DNA from: Alphaproteobacteria bacterium
Lineage (GTDB): Bacteria; Pseudomonadota; Alphaproteobacteria; Rhizobiales; Beijerinckiaceae
Direction: 5' to 3'
NCBI GenBank assembly: GCA_009921785.1
Contig: RFXE01000092.1
Coordinates: 1 to 7,048 of the forward strand
DNA length: 7,048 bases
A model generated the notes under the pieces. That model saw nothing but the letters and a program-made list of their open reading frames with translations, searched no databases and was not told the origin of the DNA. The first letter of the stretch is position 1; every line of letters begins with the position of its first letter. The position numbers were made by a program, and so were the translations under genes. Below, piece by piece: positions 1 to 6,730 of this stretch.

Positions 1-1747
1 CACGACGCCGAATCTCTATCTCTACGCGGCAAATAATCCGTCAGAAGGCACCATCGCGAAACGCCGCTCAGGCGCGACGCTCATCAGCTATTTGTCACCG
101 CCTTTATCGCAAGCGGGGCTCTATCGCGGTCTAGTTGATCTTAAAGCCTCGCTCACGCGTTATCGCACACTTGAGCCTGGTTCATCGGAAGTGTCCGATC
201 TTGGTCAGCTTATTCAAGCGCAAGCAGCCGGTCTTGATCTCTCGGAAGCCGAACCGCTTTGGGATGATCACGCAAAGAGAATTACCGCTTTGCAAAGCGC
301 AATTCTCGAACTCGAATACACGCTCATTCCACATGGTCTTCATATTGTCGGCCAGACCATGGATGCCGAAGAACGCGCTTCGACATTGGCAAGCCTCAAA
401 GAGGCAGGCGTTGATGCAAAACGTCTCACCGATGCCGAAGCGATGTTGCAAGACGAAACCGAATTGTCGGCCTTGTTGCGTGCGCTTGACGGTCGTTTCA
501 TTCGTCCCGTTGCCGGCGGTGATCTTGTACGCACGCCAGAAATTTTACCGACCGGCCGTAACATTCACGGCTTCGATCCGTTCCGCCTGCCCTCCGCATT
601 TGCGTTGAAGGATGGCGCGAAACAGGCTGAGCTTCTTTTGACCACACATCGTGCCAGTGGCCGCGCTCTGCCGGAAACCATCGCGCTCGTTTTGTGGGGC
701 ACGGATAATCTCAAAAGCGAGGGCGGTCCCATTGCGCAAGCGCTCGCTTTGATGGGCGCCGAGCCGAAATGGGATTCCTATGGACGGCTTTGCGGTGCGT
801 CCCTGATTCCGCTCGAAAAGCTCGGTCGCCCCCGCATCGATGTCATGCTGACGCTTTCGGGCATCTTCCGGGATCTCCTTCCTTTGCAAACAAAGATGCT
901 CGCGGAAGCGGCCTATCTCGCCGCCAGCGCTGATGAACCGGTTGAGATGAATTTCATCCGCAAACACGCGCTTCACGTGATGCAGGAACAAAACTGCACG
1001 CTCGATACAGCTGCGCTCCGCGTGTTCTCGAATGCGGACGGCGCATATGGCGCCAATGTGAATATGATGATCGAGAATGGTCGTTGGGATGATGAAGATG
1101 AGCTCGGCGCGGTATTCAGCGCCCGCAAGAGCTTTGCTCATGGTCGCGATGGCAAAGCGTCGTCACAGACGGCGATGATGCAGGCCGTATTACGCGGCGT
1201 CGATCTCGCTTATCAAAATCTCGAGTCGGTTGAACTCGGCGTCACGACGATCGATCATTATTTTGACTCGCTCGGCGGTATTTCGCGTGCGGCAGAAAAA
1301 CAACGCGGTGAAGCGATCCCCGTTTATATCGGCGATCAGACACGCGGTGCGGGCGTTGTGCGCACGCTCTCTGAACAAGTCGCGCTTGAAAGCCGCACAC
1401 GGCTTCTCAATCCAAAATGGTATGAGGGCATGTTGAAGCATGGCCATGAAGGCGTTCGGTCAATCGAAAGCCATTTGACGAATACAATGGGCTGGTCGGC
1501 AACAACCGGACAAGTCCAGCCTTGGGTCTACCAAAAGGCAACCGAAACTTTTGTGCTCGATGAAGCGATGCGTAATCGCTTGGCCGCGCTCAACCCTAAA
1601 GCAGCGGTGAAACTCGCGAACCGTCTGCTCGAAGCCCAAAGACGAGATTTCTGGAACCCTGATGCCGAAACCCTCGCCGCGCTCGAACGCGCGAGCGAAG
1701 ATCTCGAGGATAGACTCGAGGGCATATCCGTGGAGGCTGCCGCATGA
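1..1747 (+). CDS. bchH: Magnesium chelatase subunit H, C-terminal part (5' truncated by window)
   Basis: Large porphyrin-binding subunit of Mg chelatase, which with BchI and BchD inserts Mg2+ into protoporphyrin IX using ATP, the first committed step of bacteriochlorophyll synthesis. The frame is open from the first base (position 1 is the last base of a codon) and gives 581 residues; the whole protein is usually about 1200, so roughly the C-terminal half is present. Typical BchH/CobN-family stretches are visible: a TPNLYLYAANNPSEGTIAKR-like segment at the very start, WGTDNLKSEGGPIAQAL near 690-740, RPRIDVMLTLSGIFRDL near 826-875, GVTTIDHYFDSLGG near 1236-1277, and KWYEGMLKHGHEGVRSIE followed by GWSATTGQVQPWVY near 1410-1530. 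The stop overlaps the bchL start in ATGA. No frameshift is seen. The true start lies upstream of the window. Identity is very secure; CobN is the only relative to consider, and the bch context excludes it. Confidence 0.97.
   Translation, partial: TTPNLYLYAANNPSEGTIAKRRSGATLISYLSPPLSQAGLYRGLVDLKASLTRYRTLEPGSSEVSDLGQLIQAQAAGLDLSEAEPLWDDHAKRITALQSAILELEYTLIPHGLHIVGQTMDAEERASTLASLKEAGVDAKRLTDAEAMLQDETELSALLRALDGRFIRPVAGGDLVRTPEILPTGRNIHGFDPFRLPSAFALKDGAKQAELLLTTHRASGRALPETIALVLWGTDNLKSEGGPIAQALALMGAEPKWDSYGRLCGASLIPLEKLGRPRIDVMLTLSGIFRDLLPLQTKMLAEAAYLAASADEPVEMNFIRKHALHVMQEQNCTLDTAALRVFSNADGAYGANVNMMIENGRWDDEDELGAVFSARKSFAHGRDGKASSQTAMMQAVLRGVDLAYQNLESVELGVTTIDHYFDSLGGISRAAEKQRGEAIPVYIGDQTRGAGVVRTLSEQVALESRTRLLNPKWYEGMLKHGHEGVRSIESHLTNTMGWSATTGQVQPWVYQKATETFVLDEAMRNRLAALNPKAAVKLANRLLEAQRRDFWNPDAETLAALERASEDLEDRLEGISVEAAA
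1703..1736 (+). promoter_or_regulatory. bchL ribosome binding site with preceding hairpin
   Basis: TGGAGG at 1731-1736 lies 7 nt before the bchL ATG and is a good Shine-Dalgarno. Ten nucleotides before it, two CTCGAG copies (1703-1708 and 1715-1720) can pair as a 6-bp stem with a 6-nt loop, inside the end of bchH. The ribosome binding site is clear; a regulatory role for the stem is speculative. Confidence 0.5.
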
Positions 1748-2652
1748 GCACGATTCTTCTCGACCGTATGCCCAAAAAACCACCCGCACGTGGTGATGGT
1801 GAAGGAAGCGTTCAAGTTCATCTTGATCCGACCGCCAGCATTGGCACCGCAAAAGTCTTTTCCGTTTATGGCAAGGGCGGTATCGGTAAATCGACGACCT
1901 CGTCGAATTTGTCTGCAGCCTTTTCAAAACTCGGTAAGCGCGTTTTGCAAATTGGCTGTGACCCGAAACATGATTCGACCTTTACGCTGACAAAGCGACT
2001 TGTGCCGACCGTCATCGATGTTCTCGAAAGCGTTGACTTCCACTCGGAAGAATTGCGCCCGGAAGATTTCGTCTATGAAGGCTATAATGGCGTTCTCTGC
2101 GTCGAAGCGGGCGGACCGCCTGCCGGCACGGGTTGCGGCGGTTATGTCGTCGGCCAGACGGTAAAACTTCTCAAAGAACATCATCTTCTCGAAGATACGG
2201 ATGTCGTCATTTTCGACGTGTTGGGTGACGTGGTGTGCGGCGGCTTCGCTTCACCGCTTCAACATGCCGATCTTGCCTTGATCGTTGCGGCGAATGATTT
2301 CGACTCGATTTTCGCAATGAACCGCATCGTTGCGGCCATCAATGCAAAGGCCAAAAATTATGGCGTCCGCGTCGGTGGCGTCATTGCCAATCGCTCGAAA
2401 GATACTGACCAGATTGATCGCTTTGCTGATGCAACAGGATTGAAGCGCCTTGCGCATCTTCCCGATGTTGATGCGATCCGCATTAGCCGTCTCAAGAAAT
2501 CGGTTCTGTTCGAGATGGATTCAACGCCGGAAGTTGATTTGGTTCAAAACGAATATCTTCGATTGGCAGCATCGCTCTGGGCAGGCGCTACGCCTTGCGA
2601 TGCACGCTCGATGAAGGATCGCGAGATCTTTGATTTTCTAGGCTTTGATTGA
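1744..2652 (+). CDS. bchL: Dark-operative protochlorophyllide reductase, ATP-binding iron protein BchL
   Basis: NifH-like homodimeric ATPase of the light-independent protochlorophyllide reductase. It passes electrons from ferredoxin, through its single 4Fe-4S cluster, to the BchNB component, which reduces ring D. The 302-residue length fits the family. A P-loop GKGGIGKST lies at residues 43-51, a GCDPKHDST switch segment at 71-79, and the two cluster-ligand cysteines are C131 (in GTGCGGY) and C165 (in DVVCGGF), 34 residues apart as in the family. The protein ends in a typical FLGFD tail. The ATG at 1744 overlaps the bchH stop by 4 nt and has a TGGAGG ribosome binding site 7 nt upstream (1731-1736), so this start is preferred to the in-frame ATG at 1768. 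The enzyme is oxygen-sensitive in known cases. The cluster also encodes the chelatase and methyltransferase of the same pathway. No missing key residue. Confidence 0.98.
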   Translation: MSTILLDRMPKKPPARGDGEGSVQVHLDPTASIGTAKVFSVYGKGGIGKSTTSSNLSAAFSKLGKRVLQIGCDPKHDSTFTLTKRLVPTVIDVLESVDFHSEELRPEDFVYEGYNGVLCVEAGGPPAGTGCGGYVVGQTVKLLKEHHLLEDTDVVIFDVLGDVVCGGFASPLQHADLALIVAANDFDSIFAMNRIVAAINAKAKNYGVRVGGVIANRSKDTDQIDRFADATGLKRLAHLPDVDAIRISRLKKSVLFEMDSTPEVDLVQNEYLRLAASLWAGATPCDARSMKDREIFDFLGFD

Positions 2653-2672
2653 GCGAGGAAAGTAAGCGGATT

Positions 2673-3383
2673 ATGACGACGCAAGATATGGACACGACTT
2701 ACACAACACGGCGCGGCGAGATCGAAACCTATTTCGATCGCACGGCCGCGGCGGCGTGGTCGCGTCTGACATCGGACGCGCCGGTCTCGGGTATTCGTGC
2801 AACCGTGCGCGCGGGGCGCGATCGCATGCGTGCGACTTTGCTTTCGTACCTCCCGCAAGATCTCACGGGCTTGCGTCTTCTTGATGCGGGATGCGGCACC
2901 GGTGCGCTCTCGATTGAAGCAGCCTCACGCGGCGCCGAAGTTGTCGCGATTGATCTCTCTCCGACTTTGGTTGATCTCGCGCGTGAACGGAGCCCGAAAG
3001 ATCTCAAGGGCAATATTACTTATCTTTCCGGCGATATGCTTGATCCGCGCTTAGGCACATTCGATCATGTCGTCGGCATGGATTCGCTCATCCATTACGA
3101 AATGCCGGATATGGTGTCGATGCTCGCGCGCCTTGCGGCGATGAGCCGTCAAAGCGTGCAGATCACCTTTGCGCCTTACACACCGCTTCTCGGCGCCATG
3201 CATCTCGCAGGCAAGCTTTTCCCGCGCAGTGATCGCTCACCGGCCATTGTTCCGCATCGTGCTGAAAAATTGCATCGTGCGATCAAACAGGACACGCGCT
3301 TTGAAGGCTGGGCCATTGGTCGCGATCATCGCATCAATAGCAGCTTCTATATTTCTCATGCCCAGGAGCTTGTCCGCGTATGA
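2673..3383 (+). CDS. bchM: Magnesium-protoporphyrin IX O-methyltransferase BchM
   Basis: SAM-dependent class I methyltransferase that methylates the C13 propionate of Mg-protoporphyrin IX, giving the monomethyl ester used for ring E formation. From ATG 2673 the protein has 236 residues, near the family size. After an N-terminal segment with ETYFDRTAAAAWSRLTSDAP (residues 18-37), characteristic of BchM, come the SAM-binding motif LLDAGCGTGAL (69-79), the acidic strand end VVAIDLSP (90-97), GDMLD (120-124) and FDHVVGMDSLIHY (130-142). The gap after bchL is 20 nt. A TTG at 2649 is in frame, overlaps the bchL stop as TTGA and would add eight residues, but has no ribosome binding site; ATG 2673 has GAGGAA about 12 nt upstream, a little far, and ATG 2688 has nothing convincing. 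The start is thus the only doubtful point. The stop overlaps lhaA in ATGA. Confidence 0.95.
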   Translation: MTTQDMDTTYTTRRGEIETYFDRTAAAAWSRLTSDAPVSGIRATVRAGRDRMRATLLSYLPQDLTGLRLLDAGCGTGALSIEAASRGAEVVAIDLSPTLVDLARERSPKDLKGNITYLSGDMLDPRLGTFDHVVGMDSLIHYEMPDMVSMLARLAAMSRQSVQITFAPYTPLLGAMHLAGKLFPRSDRSPAIVPHRAEKLHRAIKQDTRFEGWAIGRDHRINSSFYISHAQELVRV

Positions 3384-4834
3384 GAAAACTGAACAACGCA
3401 CTCGCAAGAGGTTGGCAGCAGGTGGGAACCGGGTTCCTGCCTTTTGCTGATGCGGCAACGGCTGAATTGCCGTTACCGCGCCTGTTGCGTTTGGCCTTGT
3501 TTCAAGTCTCCGTCGGTATCGCCACCGTGTTGCTTACCGGCACATTGAATCGCGTAATGATTGTTGAGCTTGGTGTGCCTGCATCGCTTGTCGGCTTCAT
3601 GGTGTCCTTGCCGGTTGTCTTTGCCCCCTTCCGCGCGTTGATCGGATTCAAATCCGATACGCATCGCTCTGCACTCGGGTGGAAGCGCGTGCCTTATATC
3701 TGGTATGGCACCTTGTTGCAGTTCGGCGGCTTCTCCATTCTGCCCTTCGCACTCATCTTGCTCTCCGGTGATACCAATGGTCCGCCGATCTATGGACAAG
3801 CGGGTGCTGCGGTTGCCTTCCTCTTGATTGGTGCGGGCCTCAACACCACGCAAACTGCGGGCTTGGCACTTGCCAATGATCTCGCACCCGAACATGTACG
3901 CCCCCGCGTTGTCGCGCTGCTTTTTACAACGCTTCTCATCGGCATGGTGGTCAGTGCGATTGTCTTCTCGCAATTACTCCAGACTTTTGATGAAATTCGG
4001 TTGATCAAAATCATTCAGGGCGTCGCTCTTGTTACGATGGTTTTGAATGGCATCGCCTTGTGGAAACAAGAGCCGCGTCGCCCAGGCGGTACGCTTGATG
4101 AGCCCGCCGCGCCGAAATTCAGCGAGACATGGAAAACGCTCTCGGCGATTCCCGGCTTTAAACGTCTTCTTACAGTCGTTGGCCTCGGCACTGCCGCCTT
4201 CAACATGCAGGACATTCTGCTTGAACCTTTCGGTGGTCAGGTTTTTGGTCTTCCGGTCGGAGATACAACCTTGCTGATGGCGGCTCTCGCTGGCGGGATG
4301 TTGATCGGCTTTTTCATCGCCGAGCGTCTTTTGAACCGCGCGGTTGACGCGATGCAGGTCATCACCACTGGTCTGGTGATTGGCATTTTCGCTTTTGTTG
4401 GCGTCGTCGCCGCGCCGCTTGTCGGATCCCTTAGCCTCTTCCGTATCGCTTCCCTCACAGTGGGCATTGGTGCGGGTTTGTTTTCTGTCGGCACACTCAC
4501 CGCAACCATGGCCTGCGGTAATGCAAAAATGAGTGGCATTCTTCTCGGCAGCTGGGGCGCTGTGCAAGCAACCGTTGCGGGACTTGCGATCGCTTTTTCC
4601 GGTGCGGCGCGCGATCTCATCGCCGCCCTCGCTCATGCCGGACGTTTCGGTGACTCACTCGCTCAACCGGCGACGGGCTATGTCGCCGTATTCATTCTCG
4701 AAATTGCGTTGCTTTTTGCAACGCTGATTGCCGCCCTGCCTCTCTTGGGTAAGGGCGGACGCCGCCTTGCGCGGCAAAACCCACTTTCATCCTCTTGGGA
4801 TGAGGGACGAAGCGAAGGCTACAAGGAGGCCTGA
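3380..4834 (+). CDS. lhaA: LhaA, PucC-family light-harvesting complex assembly membrane protein
   Basis: Major-facilitator-like polytopic membrane protein of the PucC/LhaA (bch2) family. In Rhodobacter, LhaA promotes assembly of the light-harvesting 1 antenna around the reaction centre and is thought to deliver pigment or shape the membrane domain. About 12 hydrophobic segments are visible in 484 residues (approximately 36-58, 66-86, 106-130, 141-165, 176-198, 207-227, 262-280, 295-317, 327-350, 352-375, 387-408, 433-457). Family signatures include SDTHRSALGWKRVPYIWYG (92-110), DILLEPFGGQVFG (278-290) and LGSWGAVQATVAG (389-401). The ATG at 3380 overlaps the bchM stop, with AGGAG at 3364-3368 about 11 nt ahead. 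Position before puhA separates LhaA from PucC itself, which normally sits with puc genes. The last 25 or so residues, after helix 12, are hydrophilic and look lineage-specific; their DNA holds potential hairpins ahead of puhA. Confidence 0.95.
   Translation: MRKLNNALARGWQQVGTGFLPFADAATAELPLPRLLRLALFQVSVGIATVLLTGTLNRVMIVELGVPASLVGFMVSLPVVFAPFRALIGFKSDTHRSALGWKRVPYIWYGTLLQFGGFSILPFALILLSGDTNGPPIYGQAGAAVAFLLIGAGLNTTQTAGLALANDLAPEHVRPRVVALLFTTLLIGMVVSAIVFSQLLQTFDEIRLIKIIQGVALVTMVLNGIALWKQEPRRPGGTLDEPAAPKFSETWKTLSAIPGFKRLLTVVGLGTAAFNMQDILLEPFGGQVFGLPVGDTTLLMAALAGGMLIGFFIAERLLNRAVDAMQVITTGLVIGIFAFVGVVAAPLVGSLSLFRIASLTVGIGAGLFSVGTLTATMACGNAKMSGILLGSWGAVQATVAGLAIAFSGAARDLIAALAHAGRFGDSLAQPATGYVAVFILEIALLFATLIAALPLLGKGGRRLARQNPLSSSWDEGRSEGYKEA
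4754..4806 (+). other. Potential hairpins at the lhaA-puhA junction
   Basis: Three inverted repeats lie within 55 nt of the lhaA 3' end. GGCGG (4754-4758) can pair with CCGCC (4762-4766). GCCGC (4761-4765) can pair with GCGGC (4771-4775), so these two are mutually exclusive. TCATCC (4787-4792) can pair with GGATGA (4798-4803) over a 5-nt loop and may extend outward by wobble pairs to 4784/4806. No T-tract follows, so this is not a standard terminator. An mRNA processing or stability element upstream of puhA, or a degraded palindromic repeat, are both possible. The pairing is seen; the role is inferred. Confidence 0.35.
4823..4829 (+). promoter_or_regulatory. Strong ribosome binding site of puhA
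   Basis: AAGGAGG, 6 nt before the puhA ATG, is the longest Shine-Dalgarno match seen in the window. It fixes the puhA start at 4836 and suits a structural subunit made in larger amounts than the assembly factors around it. It lies in the last codons of lhaA. Confidence 0.85.
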
Positions 4835-4835
4835 C

Positions 4836-5618
4836 ATGCACGCAGCCATAACCAGCTATTTTGATGTTGCCCAGATCACTCTCTATCTGTTCTGGGGCCT
4901 GCTCGCAGGTGTCGTTTATTATCTGCATAAAGAGAACAAGCGCGAAGGGTATCCGCTTGTCTCGGATCGTTCAGACTACATCACGGTTCAAGGTTTTCCG
5001 GCCATTCCGGAGCCGAAGTCGTTCCATCTCGCTGATGGTTCGGTTGTTCAAAAGCCCGATGCCCGTTCAGGCGATAATCGCCCGGTAAAGGCATCTCCTG
5101 CTGAAGCCTGGCCCGGCGCGCCGCTTGTACCAACCGGCAATCCAATGCTTGATGCTGTTGGACCTGCTTCTTATGCGGAACGTCTCGATATTCCGGATAC
5201 AACAACATCCGGTGCCGCGAAGATTGTCCCGCTGCGTCAAGCTGCCAATGACGGCTTCCATATCGATCACAATGATCCCGATCCGCGCGGCATGCCTGTT
5301 GTGGGCGCTGACGGTGTCACGGGTGGCGTTGTGCGCGATATCTGGCTCGATCGCGCGGAACACATGATCCGTTATCTCGAAGTTGAAGTCTCAAGCGCTT
5401 CGGGCAAACGCAATGTGTTGTTGCCAACCGCCATGATCAATATTTCGGGATCAAGCGGCACGGTAAAGGTGCAATCGATCTTGGGTGCGCAATTCGCGAA
5501 TGTTCCAAGCCATAAGGCTCCGGATGTCGTGACGCGTCTCGAGGAAGATAAGATCTCCGCCTATTATGCCGGTGGCCACCTCTATGCGACTCCGGAACGT
5601 TCGGAGCCTATCCTGTGA
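4836..5618 (+). CDS. puhA: Photosynthetic reaction centre subunit H
   Basis: H subunit of the type II reaction centre. It caps the cytoplasmic face of the L/M core, stabilises it and carries the proton route to the secondary quinone QB. The protein has 260 residues. It has one N-terminal membrane helix (about 12-31, ending GVVYYLHKENKREGYPL), then a cytoplasmic domain with GPASYAERLDIPD (109-121), AAKIVPLR (127-134), DIWLDRAEHMIRYLEVE (168-184), ANVP (221-224) and LEEDKISAYYAGGHLYATPE (235-254). E175 corresponds to Glu H173 of R. sphaeroides in the QB proton path. The Asp124/His126/His128 cluster of that species aligns, without gaps, to T123, S125 and A127, as in the Blastochloris type. Start at 4836 is set by the AAGGAGG site and by family N-termini; an in-frame TTG at 4728 would run 36 codons back into lhaA and is rejected. 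One nucleotide separates it from lhaA. In R. capsulatus a puhA promoter lies inside lhaA; the same is possible here. Confidence 0.98.
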   Translation: MHAAITSYFDVAQITLYLFWGLLAGVVYYLHKENKREGYPLVSDRSDYITVQGFPAIPEPKSFHLADGSVVQKPDARSGDNRPVKASPAEAWPGAPLVPTGNPMLDAVGPASYAERLDIPDTTTSGAAKIVPLRQAANDGFHIDHNDPDPRGMPVVGADGVTGGVVRDIWLDRAEHMIRYLEVEVSSASGKRNVLLPTAMINISGSSGTVKVQSILGAQFANVPSHKAPDVVTRLEEDKISAYYAGGHLYATPERSEPIL

Positions 5619-6262
5619 GCCATCACGACGACTTCGCTTTCGATCCCGTAAAGGGTCTGCCGGAGCATTTGCCGCAAGGCGAAACGATGCTCTGGCAGGG
5701 CTCGCCCCGCTGGCAATCGCTGGCGGTGCGCGCATTCCATATTCGCAAAGTCGCGATCTATTTCGCGATACTTGCGGCGGCGCAAAGCGTATTTCGGTTT
5801 GCTGATGGGGCGACAGCAGGTGACGCCTTGAAGCCTTTCATTTGGTATTCCGTTCTCGCTCTGCTTGCGATTGCGATTCTGACTGGCCTTGCCATGCTCT
5901 CCGCGCGTACGACGATCTACACGATTACGAGCAAGCGTGTGGTGATGCGCCTCGGCATGGCTCTGCCTCTGACACTCAATCTGCCTTATTCAAAAATCGA
6001 AAGCGCGGATTTAAGACTCTATCGTGATGGTACAGGCGATCTGCCGCTCATGTTGTCGAGCGGAGACCGGATTGCTTGGGCAGTATTGTGGCCGCATGCG
6101 CGTCCGTTCCGCTTCCGCCATCCCGAGCCAATGCTCCGTGCAATCCCTGAAGCCGATAAAGTGGGTGCATGCCTCGCCTCCGCTCTTCAGGGTGCGCCCA
6201 CGAGCCCGATTAAATCAGCAAAAAGCGCGGTGCGCTTTGCGCCCAATATTGTGACGGCCTAA
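5615..6262 (+). CDS. puhB: Photosynthetic complex assembly protein PuhB
   Basis: Membrane protein needed for efficient reaction-centre assembly and, indirectly, light-harvesting 1 accumulation in R. capsulatus; it acts as an assembly factor, not a final subunit. The protein has 215 residues, the usual size. A soluble N-terminus with LPQGETMLWQGSP (19-31) is followed by hydrophobic segments at about 44-62 and 75-97, then YTITSKRVVMRLGMALPLTL (102-121), the strand pattern of bacterial PH-like (DUF304/bPH) domains. A conserved-looking C-terminal part has WPHARPFRFRHPEPMLRAIP (159-178). It starts at GTG 5615, overlapping the puhA stop in GTGA, with CGGAG at 5602-5606 about 8 nt upstream; this matches the family N-terminus. 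Translational coupling to puhA is likely. Family descriptions give three membrane spans; I see two clearly. Confidence 0.94.
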   Translation: MSHHDDFAFDPVKGLPEHLPQGETMLWQGSPRWQSLAVRAFHIRKVAIYFAILAAAQSVFRFADGATAGDALKPFIWYSVLALLAIAILTGLAMLSARTTIYTITSKRVVMRLGMALPLTLNLPYSKIESADLRLYRDGTGDLPLMLSSGDRIAWAVLWPHARPFRFRHPEPMLRAIPEADKVGACLASALQGAPTSPIKSAKSAVRFAPNIVTA

Positions 6263-6265
6263 CCG

Positions 6266-6730
6266 ATGATGGACAGAACCGTAACCGATATCCGCTTCCC
6301 GAAAATGCCCCTTTTCGGCGTGGCTGCGCTTGTGACGATCACAATCGCGTCGATTGCGGTTCAACGTCTGTCATCGGCTCCCCCCGTCTCTCTGGTCGCA
6401 ACCCTGCCCGTTATCGAGACGCGGCTTTTGTCATTTGAAGATGCTGCTGACGGCAGTGTGATTATTCGCGATGCAAGCGATCACACGCAAGTCGCCATCG
6501 CCGAGCCCGGCACCAATGGATTTTTACGCGGTACGCTGCGCGGCCTCATGCGCACGCGCTCACGCGAAGCGATTGATCTCTTAGCCCCCTTCCGTTTGTC
6601 GAAGCTCAGTAATGGGGCGCTCATTCTTGTTGATGAAACCAATAGCGTCACACTCAATCTCGACGCGTTTGGTCATACGAATGCCGATACGTTCCGCGCC
6701 TTTCTCCCTAAAGCCACAGGAGGATCATGA
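6266..6730 (+). CDS. puhC: Photosynthetic complex assembly protein PuhC
   Basis: Single-span membrane protein that supports assembly or reorganisation of the reaction centre-light-harvesting 1 core in Rhodobacter. It has 154 residues, near the usual 155-165. A short charged N-terminus precedes one hydrophobic helix (about 15-34), followed by a domain on the far side of the membrane. That domain carries FEDAADGSVIIRDA (57-70), the family hallmark GTNGFLRGTLRGLMRTRSR (82-100), APFRL (107-111), GALILVDETNS (117-127) and a C-terminal FGHTNADTFRAFLP (135-148). No cysteines are present. The start is one of two adjacent ATGs (6266, 6269). No ribosome binding site is visible before either, so translation probably depends on ribosomes ending puhB 3 nt upstream. 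Its stop overlaps the next gene's first ATG. Confidence 0.92.
   Translation: MMDRTVTDIRFPKMPLFGVAALVTITIASIAVQRLSSAPPVSLVATLPVIETRLLSFEDAADGSVIIRDASDHTQVAIAEPGTNGFLRGTLRGLMRTRSREAIDLLAPFRLSKLSNGALILVDETNSVTLNLDAFGHTNADTFRAFLPKATGGS
6718..6723 (+). promoter_or_regulatory. Ribosome binding site favouring ATG 6730
   Basis: AGGAGG lies 3 nt before ATG 6727 and 6 nt before ATG 6730. The spacing favours the second ATG as the start of the small downstream gene, making a 99-residue product and a 1-nt overlap with the puhC stop, whereas 6727 would give 100 residues and a 4-nt overlap. The hexamer encodes part of the PuhC C-terminus. Confidence 0.7.

Noticed and set aside
545..1141. Long antisense open frame (198 codons) opposite bchH
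   Set aside because: It lies wholly opposite a well-conserved gene, has no ribosome binding site or recognisable motif, and is explained by codon bias of bchH.
3528..3544. TGT-N11-ACA resembling the PpsR/CrtJ operator TGT-N12-ACA
   Set aside because: Spacing is one base short and it sits within the early lhaA coding sequence, with no second copy or promoter nearby.
3473..4636. Two adjacent antisense open frames (166 and 220 codons) opposite lhaA
   Set aside because: Their products are rich in Arg, Gln, Glu, Lys and His, the expected mirror of a hydrophobic membrane-protein gene; they have no family features.
4728..4835. N-terminal extension of puhA from an in-frame TTG
   Set aside because: It would overlap lhaA by 36 codons, lacks family similarity and ignores the strong AAGGAGG site before ATG 4836.
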